From Otis tarda (lineage: Eukaryota > Chordata > Aves > Otidiformes > Otididae): a DNA stretch of 64,000 nt. The stretch is taken from contig CM048552.1 of assembly GCA_026413225.1 (NCBI GenBank), positions 203,063,553 to 203,127,552 of the forward strand, written 5' to 3'. A program made the translations under genes and the position numbers. The notes beneath the pieces were generated by a model. It searched no databases. It was not told where the DNA came from and saw nothing but the letters and a program-made list of their open reading frames with translations. Within the stretch, counting starts at the first letter, position 1. Every line of letters begins with the position of its first letter. Shown piece by piece: positions 1 to 11,743 of this stretch.

Positions 1-30
1 TTTTTTTTCTTCACAGATAACAACTTTATT
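1..30 (-). other. Possible reverse-strand poly(A) site at window edge
   Basis: Read on the minus strand, an AATAAA hexamer (plus positions 25-30) lies 16 nt upstream of a run of at least eight A (plus 1-8) that touches the window edge. This spacing fits the 3' end of a polyadenylated transcript, either a real 3' UTR or the tail of a retrocopy running leftward from about 1 kb. I recognise no protein in the adjacent sequence. A chance arrangement in AT-rich DNA is quite possible. Confidence 0.22.
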
Positions 31-186
31 GCCTTTGAAGTTAAGAAGAAGTACCATGTAGTATTCCTACTGCAATTAATTGATGAATACATTCCACCCC
101 CCACCCCGAGTTTCTTCTTTGTGTAGAAACCTGCCACTATGCAATCTAAATATGTATATTAAAAATAAGGAAAAGAATAAAGAGAC

Positions 187-209
187 GGGGGCGGGGGCGG
201 GGGGCTGGG
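187..209 (+). repeat. G-quadruplex-forming motif
   Basis: Four guanine runs of 5, 5, 6 and 3 are separated by loops of 1, 1 and 2 nt (C, C, CT). This satisfies the canonical G3+N1-7 quadruplex rule with very short loops, a class known to be stable. It stands alone in AT-rich DNA with no CpG island or gene nearby, so a promoter role is not supported by context. Confidence 0.75.
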
Positions 210-2924
210 AGTAACTAGCTGATATGTGTCAGTTACAGTATTTGTATTCTGAATTTATTCTTCCAGCCTTGCTTGAAATCCTAGAGAAATTGAGAGCTTC
301 AGTTAAAACTGACCTTAGACAGTTTCAACTCACATGATGATTATTTGCTCAGAAGTTCACTAAAGGTCTGTTTGACTGTGGTAGTATTACAGGAGGTCAC
401 ATTTTTTTCAAAGATGAACTATTCTTGAACAATTTTTACAATTTATTGGGCAGAAATAAGTTGTCCATCAATATCAACTACATTCTTTTTTTTTCACATT
501 TCTCTTGAATTGTTTTCTGTTGTTTTTTTAATCACTATTTCTTGAAGATTTTACAAGAAAAAGCCACATTTCTCTCAATAATAGAGCTCTCCATACCTCT
601 GTTACAGTACAGCAAAACTGTAATAGATTGTACTATCTTATGACATTCTCAGATTTTTAATTTTACAGTGTGAAGATCTGGGACCAAGCAGAGCAACAGG
701 TAATTAATATTTTCAGAATATCTGGAAACTTTAAGTAGTGTATAGGCACATTGAGCTGGAACCTGAACATGTATTTGATAAGTTTATGATTTAGTAGCAG
801 TTTGAAAATATGAGATAATCACATGCAATAAATTTATTTAAAAAAATAATATTTAGATTCTGTTTTAGAATAATACTGTAGTTCTTTTTTTTTGCAAAAG
901 CTGAGAGATTGTTCTGATCAGACCATATTTGATACCACAAAAAGTACTTCCCTCTTTGTTTTGTTTGTCAAGAATGTAAAACAGTACAGAGATATGAAAG
1001 GTGTTGCCAGATAAGCATTGGTATGTTGACATCTAAAGACTTTTCACAGCTAGCCTTCTGAGGCTACTCCATTGAGCCTGCACAGATACTCCGAGTCATG
1101 CTATTGTGACAAAATTCTCTGTGACAAAGTCTTGGATCTAGATACCCTGGAAACCCTGTCTGTACCACAAGTAAAACAGTGTTTTTAGTGGGCTGCTGAG
1201 GAATTAGGCAGGAAATAAAACCTGAATTCTACCAGTACTTTGCCTGAAAAGAACGGTTACTGTGAAATATTTCAAATTTTAAGAACCACTGGCTGGTTAA
1301 AAAATGTTTCATTCTAATTTTTCCATCCAACCCTGCTACTTACAGATTTTTTATGGGAAAATAAATGATAATGAAATGAAAGCTTCTTTCCTTAAAGGAA
1401 GTAATGAAACAAAGAAATGTCTAGAGAAAGTAATATCCATTTTCCTTGATGCAACAGTCCCTCAAAACCTGTACATTTATTATTGACTCTACTTTTAGCA
1501 TAATTATAGAAAGTACATTTAAAGAATTATATGCAAACATGTTTGGGAGGATTTTTTAGTTATTCTACCACAGCATACAGATTTCCATTAAAAAATATAT
1601 ATATTAAATCAGACTTTCAGCTATGTATTCAAAAATCCTGCCTCTGGCAGAATTTATTCTTTATTCCAGAAAGTTTAGAGCAAGGGAGACAGGAGATCCG
1701 TAGAGCAAGAGTTTTGGAGATGTTTCTTTTTAAAAATTTATTAAGACAAATAAGTGAGACAAATATGTGAAGTAATACATTGTTAAAGAAATGAAAAGTG
1801 CCCTATGCTGCAATGCAGAAATGAGGAGACACACAACAAAATAGAAAAATTCAAAATGAAACAAATTAAGACATGACTATGGAGCTCATTACCACAGGAT
1901 GACAACAGGACAAGAGATTAGTGGGGTTCAAAAGAAGGTGAGGAATGTACATGAAGTAGAAGAAGAAGAAGAATTATATCAGTAATTAACATTTTTCTAA
2001 GGACAAACCTTATTCTTCAGGAGTTAAAATTGAACTGGAGTTAGAAAGGAGACTTTTCCTGCTGGCGATTAGCCTCTAATTGTCTGTTACAGGGTTTTTC
2101 TGAAATTGCTCAGTGACATAGCAAGCTAATGGACAACATAAAACCACAGATATTATCCAGAATGGTGTCTGGTGTTATTGTATTTGGAAGACTCCATTTT
2201 TTTCCCAATTCTTGTCAGTTACCACTATGTGGTTGAAATCGTGGTGTCTAAATAATTTATAGGCACTAAGATTTTGTTTTTTATTGCTCCAAAGCTCTTT
2301 GAATTGTAGAAATTATTCTTCCTGGTAATTATTGACTGGATTAAGAAAGGAAAAAGAAAAGATAGCTCTACTAAACGCAATGCATCTTTCTTCTTCATCA
2401 TCAGAAATAGTAAATAGAAACATTTGTACCACTTTTGCTAGTCTACCTGCAGTTTTTTATATCTGTCTCATATCCTCATATCATATCCTCTTGTATTTTT
2501 GTCTTCTTTGAATAAATAGTCCAAGACTCTTCAGCCTCTCCCTGCAGAGACTCTAATACCTCTCTCATATTCCTCTATTTGCAGTAGAATGGTGTAACAG
2601 GAAATGCTAGTCCTCACATACAATTATTTTACGTAATTGGAATGCAATATTTTTTTTATATTATTTCCTATCTCTGTTCCTTACTCATCACAGTGTTTTG
2701 TTTGTCTTTCAGCTGCTACTGAAAGCTACATTTCCAATATGGCAATAACCATAGTCAGTGGGATGAGCTGTGGAAAAGGATGCTGAGTAAGATCTGGATT
2801 TAAAAAAAAAAAAAAAATGAAAAGTTATTTGGTGCATGCCACCACAAAGGTTAAGACATGTATTTAAGGTTATATGTGAGCATATCTGTACCTTTGATGG
2901 TATAAATTAAGGACAAATGCCAGA

Positions 2925-3718
2925 TTCTTCATCTGGGACAGTGTAATCCTGGATGTACATATAGACTGGGGGACCAGAGGCTGCTGTGCAGCCCTGCAGA
3001 AAGAGGTATGGGGGTGTTGGTTGGTGGTAAGCTCGATACGAGTCAATGATGTGCCCTGGCTGCCAAAAGGGCTGGCTGTATCATAGGATACATTAAGCAC
3101 AGTATAGCTAATCAGTGGAAATATGTGATTGTCTCACAATACTCAGCACTGGTGTGGCCTCACCTCAAGTACTATGTGCAATTTTGGGCTCAACAATATA
3201 AGGATATAAAAGTATTAGGATGTGTCCAAAAGAGGGAAAAGACCTAAGATGTTGAAAGGATGAGAGGGCATGACCTGTGAGGAGCAGCTGAGGATACAAA
3301 GTTTGTTTAGCTTAGAGAAGAGGAGAGTGAGCGATCATCTCATGGATGTCTACAACTTCCTCATGAGGGAGAGCAGAGAGGAAGGTGCTGATCTCTTCTC
3401 TTTGGTGTCTGGTGATAGGATGCAATGGGATGCCTTAAAGCTGTGTCAGGGGATGTCCAGACTGGATATTGGGAAAAAGTTCTTCACTAAGAAGGTGGTC
3501 TAGCACTGAGAAGATCATCTAGCACTGGAACAAGCTCCCCAGGGAAGTGATCCATGGCCTCACACCTGTCGGTGTTCAAGAAATGTTTGGACAACGGTCC
3601 AAACATTTTAACCGTTTTTAACTGTTTTAACTTTCAGGTTGCCCTGTGTGGAGTCAGGATCTAAACTCAATGATCCTGGTGGGTCCCTTCTGACTCGGGA
3701 TATTCTATGATTCTATGA
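2925..3718 (+). mobile_element. CR1 LINE, old 5'-truncated copy
   Basis: This contains the C-terminal part of CR1 ORF2 and the 3' UTR. Decayed matches run through the usual order: a region like GKLDMS-QCA-AAKKA, then HLKYCVQFWAP-like text near 3160-3200, then an open frame at 3270-3503 carrying the FSLEKRR block and a GKKFFTKKVV block. It ends in two copies of the ATTCTATG octamer at about 3702-3718. Frameshifts and stops are numerous, so this is an old fixed copy. The left boundary is approximate. Confidence 0.85.
3270..3503 (+). pseudogene. CR1 ORF2 C-terminal remnant
   Basis: This is a 77-codon open piece of LINE ORF2. It shows the CR1 landmarks [10 protein letters not shown] and the later KKFFTKKVV that precede the [10 protein letters not shown] block; the latter is visible in another frame at about 3510-3550 (the text for 'tggaacaagctccccagggaagtg'-like residues). 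It has no start codon of its own and no reverse transcriptase catalytic motifs. It is a relic inside the 2925-3718 element. Confidence 0.75.
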
Positions 3719-4596
3719 TATGAATAAGTGTTTTCTGAACTAAATTCACTAGGGTGAAAGCTAAATGGAAAAAAGATCCGAAAGATTGGAGCCTAAATAG
3801 ATAACTTATCTGAGTAACATGTTTAAGACATTTATCAAACCCTTTCTAGTCACGATAAGGAGGGACGCTTAAAATGAATGCATTTGAATCCCATTGAGAG
3901 TAATTAGCATTCTTCTATCAAACTTCACCTCCTGTTCCCTTTTCGAAGTAACACCTGTTATTCATGATGTAAGCTTTATAAAAGTCTTTGCTTTCAGATA
4001 GTAGCAACATAAATTCATCTGTTCTGCAGGCTCCATTTCATACTTTACTTAATAAGAATAGCACAGTATTTTTTTTTTTCTGAATTCCCACATAATTCTT
4101 TTTTTTTTCTGCATCAAAGATCAATCAATTGGCATTACATTACTGTTGATACTGATACCATATTGTTCTGTTAAAAAAAACAAAAAAAAAACTCAAAAAA
4201 CCAGCTTTGAACAAGGCCATAAGTCCTCTTGTTCAATTAGTTCCATAGAGATAATGGTTAATAAGATCAGGAGATGCTTGTGCGAAGGAATAGCTCCAGG
4301 GAGCTATTCATTTGAATAGAGTAAGGGGCATATCTAGGACTATCACATACTCCTTTCAAGGCCACCTCATCTGTCTTTTTGAAGATGAAAACGTGCTTTG
4401 TTTTGGAATCTGTCAAGACAAATGTCTTTCAGAGGCTGTGAACTTGATCGAGAAAGGCAGGAAATTCCTACATATTTTATGTGTATTTTGTTGCATGAAT
4501 TGCAATGATTACTGGCCCAGACTGATGTAATTTACTGTATTTTTCCTATACTTCAGAGTAGTCAATACATTCAAGAGATATCTGTGTGCTCAGTAG
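3719..4596. other. Non-coding gap
   Basis: AT-rich sequence with T and A runs near 4070, 4100 and 4170-4200. I see no gene or recognised repeat. The 72-codon frame at 4312-4530 has no family resemblance. Confidence 0.5.
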
Positions 4597-5080
4597 GCTC
4601 ATAGCATAATTCAGACTGGGAGGGATCTCAGGAGGTCTCCGGTCCCATGTCCTGCTCACAATAGGGTCTGCTACAGAGTTGAACAAGTTCGTATCCTGTC
4701 ATGTCTTGAAAACCTCGAAGAATGAAGACTGCACTGCCTCTCTCGGCGATCTGTGCCGTGACTTGGCACTCCTCATGGGGAGCAAGCTTCTTCATGTGGC
4801 CAGTCTGAACCTCTCATGTTTATACTTCTGTCCATTTTCTTTTATGAAAAACATGGATCCAACCTCTTGATACTCATTGTAGGTACTGGGGTCTGCTGCT
4901 AGGTCCCGTGAAGCCGTCCTGCTCCTGACTCACCTCCTCCAGCCTCTCCTCCCAGGAAAAGTGCTCCAGCTTCCACAGTCTCAGTGGTGTCCCCTGAAAT
5001 CCCTCCAATTTATTAATGTTTTTCCTATATTGAGGACACAAAACAGTATCCAGTTGTGGTCTAACATATGCTGTATTAAG
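4597..5080 (-). mobile_element. CR1 LINE, ancient copy of a divergent subfamily
   Basis: Read on the minus strand, the 3' tip is at about 4597-4680, with the block equivalent to ACTGGGAGGGATCTCAGGAG followed by a decayed 'gtccaacctcctgctca' equivalent. Further into the element (4900-5080) are the equivalents of the CTCCTCCCAGG, CTCCAGCTTCC and ATATTGAGGACACA blocks that code for the [16 protein letters not shown] and YCVQFWSP region in younger copies. No octamer array survives and no open frame remains. The right boundary is uncertain because similarity fades. Confidence 0.7.
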
Positions 5081-8000
5081 GGCTTATTACCACAAGAGAA
5101 GGGACTAGTGGTTTGATTTCAGTAAAAATGCAACAGCGCTACTTATCACCTTGCTCAGATATTTGTGTATCTGAGGATTAGCTTGGTTTATAGATAATCA
5201 TAGCTGCATCTTCGTATCACGACCTGCTCTGCTGGCATGTTTTCTATCGTGAATATACTGGTTCCAGGCTTTGATAGTCTTCAATGAAAAATCTGAAACT
5301 TGTGGATTAGGTTTTTCTGATTTTTTCTTTTTTTAAGAAAAAACAAAAAAACTTTGAAATATTTAATTTATATTTCTGCCATAATCCACCTGATGCTCAT
5401 CTAAGGTGCTTTAAAAATTCTGTTCTACATAAATAAGTGGAGACGTATTAATACAGTTGTGGGTAGTATTTTCCTGAGAGCCTAACATAATTAAGTATCT
5501 ACCTTTAGCAGCACCAGGAGTCTAAAGTCTTTGTCGTATCTTGAAAACTTTTCAACCTCCATCCTTACTGACTCTCCCTGTCCCCTCTTTTTTGGCATAT
5601 CAATGTCCATGTATTTGGAAATTAATTATCATTTTCAGGAGGGATATCTGTTTGCCACCACCCTTTAAAGTTCAAGAAGCAGAATTTTAAAGAAGGGGAA
5701 TATTCCCTTCTTAAGGGAAAATAACATAACTATATCACTATGGGCAACATTTTTCTTTCCATTGGATCCATATGTTGCAGTTACCTGGATTCTGGAAGGT
5801 ATCATGACTTGAGTGCAACCATTGTCTCCACAGAATATGGTTTTACCTGCAGAAATGCATGAAGGAAAAATATAGTTTTAACTATCTAGTATTTCCTGAA
5901 GTTTTCTCATCCTCATTGTTGAATTTCATACTTACTCTAAGGTATCTCACAAAACGAATCTGTGAGATTGACATCAAATAAATATAAATTCATGAAAGGC
6001 ACGTGAATACCAAGATTCACAACATTTTGTAATTTTTGTTATTATTGTTCAGAAATACTAATTTTTTAATCTATAGTATAAAAATTAAAGTTTAGAAAGT
6101 GTTTTTCTTTTTTCTTTTTATCAAATTAGGAGAAATAATGAGCATATATAGTGAAAGAACAAAAGGGTTTTCTAGTCTGCATGAATATGTGAAATATAAA
6201 CAATTGGACTGTGGGTTCAATTTCTCCTTGCATCATTTTTACATTAACATGAATCTAATGGTTTGCTCTTGATTTAGCATTCAGTATGGGGATTGCTACC
6301 ATGATCAGAATAACTGTGCAAGGTTATTATTTAAATTCTGAAAAGGGTAATTTGCAGTAAGGGAAACAAGTGGCAATTATAATCATTTGACAAACAAAAT
6401 GTATACATGTTTTTTCTTCTTCAAAACAAATATATTTAATACATTTTTGTGTATTAAATAATCTACAAAGCATATTCCACTTTTTTTTTGTCATAAATAC
6501 TAACAAAGTTATGTATTTACTGCTTAGTATCTTCATAAGTAAGTCTAAAAATTTGATTTTTTGAGAAAATCATTTTTGTCCATGTTTTTAAATATTTGCC
6601 AAAGCTAGGCTTCTCTTGAGGAAAAAAATATCCATATAATCCAAGCGGCCAACAAATTTATATTGAATGTAGCATTTTAGAACCAGCATTTCTACATATT
6701 CTTTAGGGTTTTTTTTAATATCCACAGAACACCTAAAATCAGTACTTTGAATCTTTGCCCACAGTAAAAGATATTAAAGAGAAAGTGAGCCTCCACTTGT
6801 TTTGTCGTGCTTTGCAGTGTAGTCAAGTCAGACTAATGCAAGACTAATGCAAACATTCATTTCAGCTCTGCTGTGCTCCCTGTCCAGGCAGGCAGAATAC
6901 AAAGCAGTTGGGAAGTGCTTGGACTGATCTTATCATGACAGCTGTTTAGGAGTACAAGATACAGTGATGACATTAGTTATAATACACACAGAATAATCAC
7001 AAAAACTATTGTAAAGCATTTACCAAACATGCACAGCAAATGTTAGCCCCTTTAAAACACCTGAAAATTTAAAACAATACTAGTCTATTATTTGATAGTC
7101 ACAAATACAATTATATGTTTCCAAAATAATGTTTCTTATGCTTAACCCAGGAAGTAGTCTGCAAATCATTATCAAGAAAGTTTTGTTTTTTAAAATCTTT
7201 GACATCCAAAATTAAATATCATTATTTTAAAACCTGAGTTGGCCATTAGAGCACTGATAGCAATTTTTAGAGCCCAGCATAAATGTTTTACATTCAGCTT
7301 AACTACTGAACCTTACAACTCCTGAACTTGTTGTGCCATACGCTGTTGCAATTTTAAAGAAGACTGAATATTCTAAGATCTTCCTGGCTTGTTGCTGTTA
7401 AAAAATCAACAACACACTTCTCTTAATGAAATCCATATCCTAATATTGTTTTTGTTAATTAAGTACTAAAAAAGTAGAATTGCATCTAATTTAGATGGCT
7501 ACTTATCACAAGGATTTTTGCACTTACATAATTAAACCTTTAGAATATGTGTGATGGTTTTTCCTTCATTAACGAAAAAGAAAACTCTGAAATACCCCCT
7601 ACCCATGCAAGTTTATACCTGCTTTCACGACTGATTTGCTAGCCATTATTGTTCCAAAATAGGAACTATTGCAGAGATTTTTCCCAATTAACTACTTGCA
7701 ATTAGAGATTTTGCTGTTTCTGTTCAGAAAGACAGTAGATATAGTTTTGATTAGAAGAGCATTAAAGACAGTTCACTCCTCTAGAACCTGTACAACATTG
7801 CTAGTATGTTATTCATGTTATTGTTTCTTCAGCTTTTTTTTACATCTTCACAGATTGCCCCATTTCAATAGTCATATTTTTCAGTGAAACATGTTTTCTT
7901 AAGAGGCAAACCCCGCCTACTTTTCCAATGTAATCAATTTTGGTAAGAGATTAAGGAATAACAATTTGATTTTATGTTATTAACTAATGTCCTATTCCTA

Positions 8001-11000
8001 AATTCTTAAGTCCTAAATATTGAAAACAAAAATTAAAAAGATGAGTGGAAAGAAAATAGTAGTCCTCCATTATTTATTAGAAATATTATTACTGAAGAAA
8101 ACTCCTTTGTGATAGCTCAAGTGGATCAAATTTTTGGAACTACCAACCTTGTGAAAATCTTATCTTTTCTTGCATGGGAAAATTCATATAATCTTGGGCC
8201 AAAAGCTTTAGTTGATAGACTTGTCGTTTTGGAGACCAAGCTCACTGAAGACCCTTCACAAGTCTCTGCTCAGTTTTTCATTAATTGCCTCCCAGAATCC
8301 CAGATGTCTGCAGATAGTATGATTCATAGTTTAATTATTTGAGCACCATGAAGCAAGAAAAAGTTAAAAAATCCAAGAGTTTGTAAAGGAATTATAAAGT
8401 CATCCATTTTGCTGTGAGACAGCACAAGAGAACTACAGATTTATGCAAACCAATAAACAACTTTCTGTTATTAAATATCACTCAGAACTGAAGAGACTGG
8501 TGGATTTTCTTTGTCCAGCTTCTCTCAATTTTAAGTAATCTTTGTAAGAAATAGCTGTCATAAAAAAATTTATCAGTGCAGTTCTTCACAAGCTCAAATA
8601 ATGCTGTTACTGTGCACTGGTGACTTGATCCCACACTTCCAGTTGGGCCCTATGCATCTCTCTTTTTGGTTGGATGCTCCCATACAGGCACTACAGATAA
8701 CTCAGCTGGCTGCCAGCTGTGCTCTGTCTTTCCTGCACAGAACATTTTCTGCCTTTCTGCCTAACAGCCTTCACTAGAGAATTTGGGTTCCAGTCATAGC
8801 AAGCTTATATGCATTACAGTGTTACTTCACAGGTAGCTTTCTTATGAGAACAAGCAGTCCTTGGTGTGATTTTTTTTGTGGGTAGGTTTCCCAGTTGAAA
8901 AGCACATATCCATCTCTTTGTGATCTATCATAACATGGGAACAAATAGAGCAAGTCAAAATTCTTGAATCACACAATGCAATACTAAATGGGAATTGCAA
9001 ACAATGGAAGTAGTTACAATAAAGGTTCTTGTACACAATCAGAATGAAATTCTTCAACTGAGATAAACATGTTCCAAAATTATTATAATCTATTTAGCGT
9101 CAAGAGCAACTGCTTATCTGAAATCAGCCTGGCTAGTTGTTTATGTGGTTATATTCCCCTGGCTAGACCATCCTTTTATGCCAGAACATTTTGATAGTTA
9201 TCAGTGAATCCTATCTCTCTGTGTGTAAATTCTGAAAAGTCCTAAAAATGAAGACTTAATGTAGAATTTCTGAGACTGACACTGGATGGAGGCATCTTGC
9301 CAGAAGTGGTGTATTTTATAACAAATAGAGCTGAAAGCGTGTTTTGGGAATGGAAAATATATGCCCTCTGGATTTAGAAGAGTTCCATATTCTATAAAGG
9401 CCTTTAGTAAACACTGCTATCTTTAGACAATTACCACATCTCTTTGGATGCTTAAAACTTTTATGATATGGAAACTGATGCATAGAATTACTGCAGAATG
9501 AAACTGAATGTACATTGGAACTTTATGTGTCCTAACAGTGAAAGGAAAAGTGTCAAATAAAAAGCAAAACAGAGCTAATACAAAGCAGACAAAAAAAAAA
9601 CCAGTGCCTGTAATTATCTGAAAAACTTCAGAGGCTTAGTTCACAATTTTACAGGTTTACAAAATGTATCTTTATGTGTGAACTGACAGATTGACACAGA
9701 ACAAAATCCTATGATTGGAAAAAAAGGTACAAAAATTAAACAGAAATGCAGCAATGGAACAGCAAAACCTCTCAATACTGTCAAATCAAATGTCTCAAAT
9801 CAAATACCATGGAGAGGCAAATGTAGATTTAGTGCACAACATTGCCATGTATTGAAACATGAAGTTATAAATATTATCTGTGTACACAGAGTTCAGGTAT
9901 TTACTTTAAGAAAAGGCTTCCAATGTGCCAGTGTATCAGTTTAACATGTACAATTAACAATGTTGGAGTGGGAGCATGTGCACATAAATTAGTCTGGAAT
10001 ATATTTGCACAATTGGATAACCCTAAATTTGAAATTTAGTGCATATCCAGTTGTTACAGAAAGTCACTGCCAATGCCAGTTAGCAATTACCGGAAAAGCT
10101 ATGTGTAAGGGCTGTCTTGAAGTGTTCCTTTATCACAGTCATTTCAGGATGTAACTTGCTTTGAAGATTCCAGAAGTTCACCAAAGCAATCATTATCAAC
10201 TGAGATCACAAACATTCATGGTGATGGACACACAGCAATTCAGGAAGTGAGAGAGACAGAAAGGGAAACTAATCCAGTAATTCATATAATAAAGTTAAAT
10301 AGCAATAGGTCTCTTCCCATAGATCTCAGCAACAGACCTACTGGAAAAAAGAAGCTAAAAACCTGCAAAAAAAATGGTGAGTAAAACCCCTAGTTTTAAA
10401 ATTTTGATTGTAAACCAACATTTTTTAGTTGCTATAGCAGAGGAGAAATATATAGGAGAAACAAGGCTTGAAGGCCTCAGGGAAATGAAACTGTAAGCAT
10501 ACTGAGGTCTGTGTGATACTTCTAGAGGGGAGTAGGTTCAATGAATGAATGTAACACTCATTGGGAGTTTTCTTCTTGTTCTAGGGAGGTGTGTGAAAAG
10601 TGGAAAAGTGGAGGACTAATCCCAAGTCCATCTGTCTCACATCCAGAATCTCACATCTTCCTTCCACCTCCTTTCTAAAACAAGTGTTTTAACTCCTAGA
10701 ATCTCCTGCATAATAAATGTTAGTTTCTTACTAATGTAACAAAAAGGCTGATAGCTAAGGCATTCAGGTCAGAGTTGGAAAAACATCCCTTCAGGAAGAA
10801 AAGGAGCATGAAATTGGACTTCTGATCTCCAGGGAGACAATGAAGGTGACGTGTCATGTTGTGTTGTTTTGGAATGGGTGGAGATAGAGGAGGAAGAAGA
10901 CATAGTGTGGCCATGATTATTGTTACCGCTTATACACATGAGAGTCAACCAGACAACAGTTTTGAAAATCTGCTGAGCCAAAGACATACAGAACTTGTTA

Positions 11001-11105
11001 TAAAAATTTAGGCAGGTATATGCACATCATGTAAAAGAAATGTGGATACTGCAAGTTTCATATGCAGATTCTATATCTTTTGGTGTCTAAATATGCCTAT
11101 CTCAA
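5081..11105. other. Long AT-rich region without a recognised gene
   Basis: Six kilobases in which I find no CR1, LTR, RNA gene or recognisable exon. It holds many A/T homopolymer runs. The only open frame that reads at all like protein is 8037-8342, listed separately. Frames at 7669-7887, 8842-9057, 9711-9944 and 10769-10987 show low-complexity or random-looking composition. Confidence 0.55.
8037..8342 (+). other. Unassigned open frame, possible exon or chance ORF
   Basis: The frame is open from just after a TAA at 8034-8036 to a TGA at 8340-8342, about 101 codons. It lacks an early ATG; the first ATG codes a Met near the C-terminus. The residues are mixed and soluble-looking, for example LGPKALVDRLVVLETKLTED, rather than the Phe/Lys/Asn-rich text that AT-rich noise gives. 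I do not recognise a family. No polypyrimidine tract or convincing splice acceptor precedes it, and I see no poly(A) tail to suggest a retrocopy. Chance is the leading explanation. Confidence 0.15.
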
Positions 11106-11743
11106 GAATCATAGAATCATAGAATCGTAGAATGGTTAGGGTTGGAAGGGACCTTCAAAGGTCATCTAGTCCAACCCCCCTGCAAGGAGCAGGGACATCC
11201 ACAACTAGATCAGGTTGCTCAGAGCCTCATCTAGCCTGGCCTTGAACGTTTCCAGGGATGGGGCCTCCACCACCTCTCTGGGCAACCTGTTCCAGTGTTC
11301 TATAACTCGCAGCGTAAAAAATTTTTTCCTAATTTCCAATCTAAATCTTCCCCCCTCTATTTTAAAACCATTACCCCTCGTCCTATTGCAACAGGCCCTA
11401 CTAAACAGCCTTTCCCCATCTTTCTTGTAGGCCCCCTTGAGGTACTGGAAGACTGCTATCAGGTCTCCCCGGAGCCTCCTCTTCTCCAGGCTGAACAGCC
11501 TCAAGTCTCTCAGCCTGTCCTCATGGGAGAGGTGCTCCAGCCCTTTTATCGTCTTCGTGGCCCTCCTCTGGACCTTCTCCAACTGGTCCATGTCCTTCTT
11601 GTGTTGGGGGCTCCAGAACTGGACACAGTACTCCAGGTGGGTTCTCACCAGGGCAGAGTAGAGGGGCAGAATCACCTTCCTCGACCTGCTGGCCACACAC
11701 CTCTTGATGCAGCCCAGGATGCCGTTGGCCTTCTGGGCCGCAG
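11106..11743 (-). mobile_element. CR1 LINE 3' fragment, moderately young
   Basis: On the minus strand it runs from the ORF2 block [14 protein letters not shown] to the stop and the 3' UTR, ending in about three ATTCTATG octamers at 11106-11135. The ORF2 portion is uninterrupted (the CR1 part of the frame 11205-11743) with [36 protein letters not shown] and [16 protein letters not shown] blocks. The 5' truncation falls at about 11743, after which the frame continues into host DNA by chance. No target-site duplication is obvious, as is usual for CR1. Confidence 0.93.
11205..11743 (-). pseudogene. CR1 ORF2 C-terminal fragment, frame open
   Basis: About 178 codons of the ORF2 C-terminus downstream of the reverse transcriptase domain, ending at the family's canonical DEALSNLI stop. 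The frame extends a further 29 codons into flanking host sequence to a non-CR1 start (to 11831), producing an accidental chimera. The RT catalytic motifs lie 5' of the truncation and are absent, so it cannot encode an active enzyme. Confidence 0.85.

Larger units (their letters stand above)
1..2924. other. AT-rich non-coding stretch
   Basis: No coding exon, RNA gene or mobile element is recognisable. Contents are short A/T runs, a short GAA-rich tract near 1960-1973, an A run at 2802-2815 and the G-rich motif at 187-209. Open frames such as 1304-1486 and 1531-1770 have no family resemblance and look like chance frames. Confidence 0.6.
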
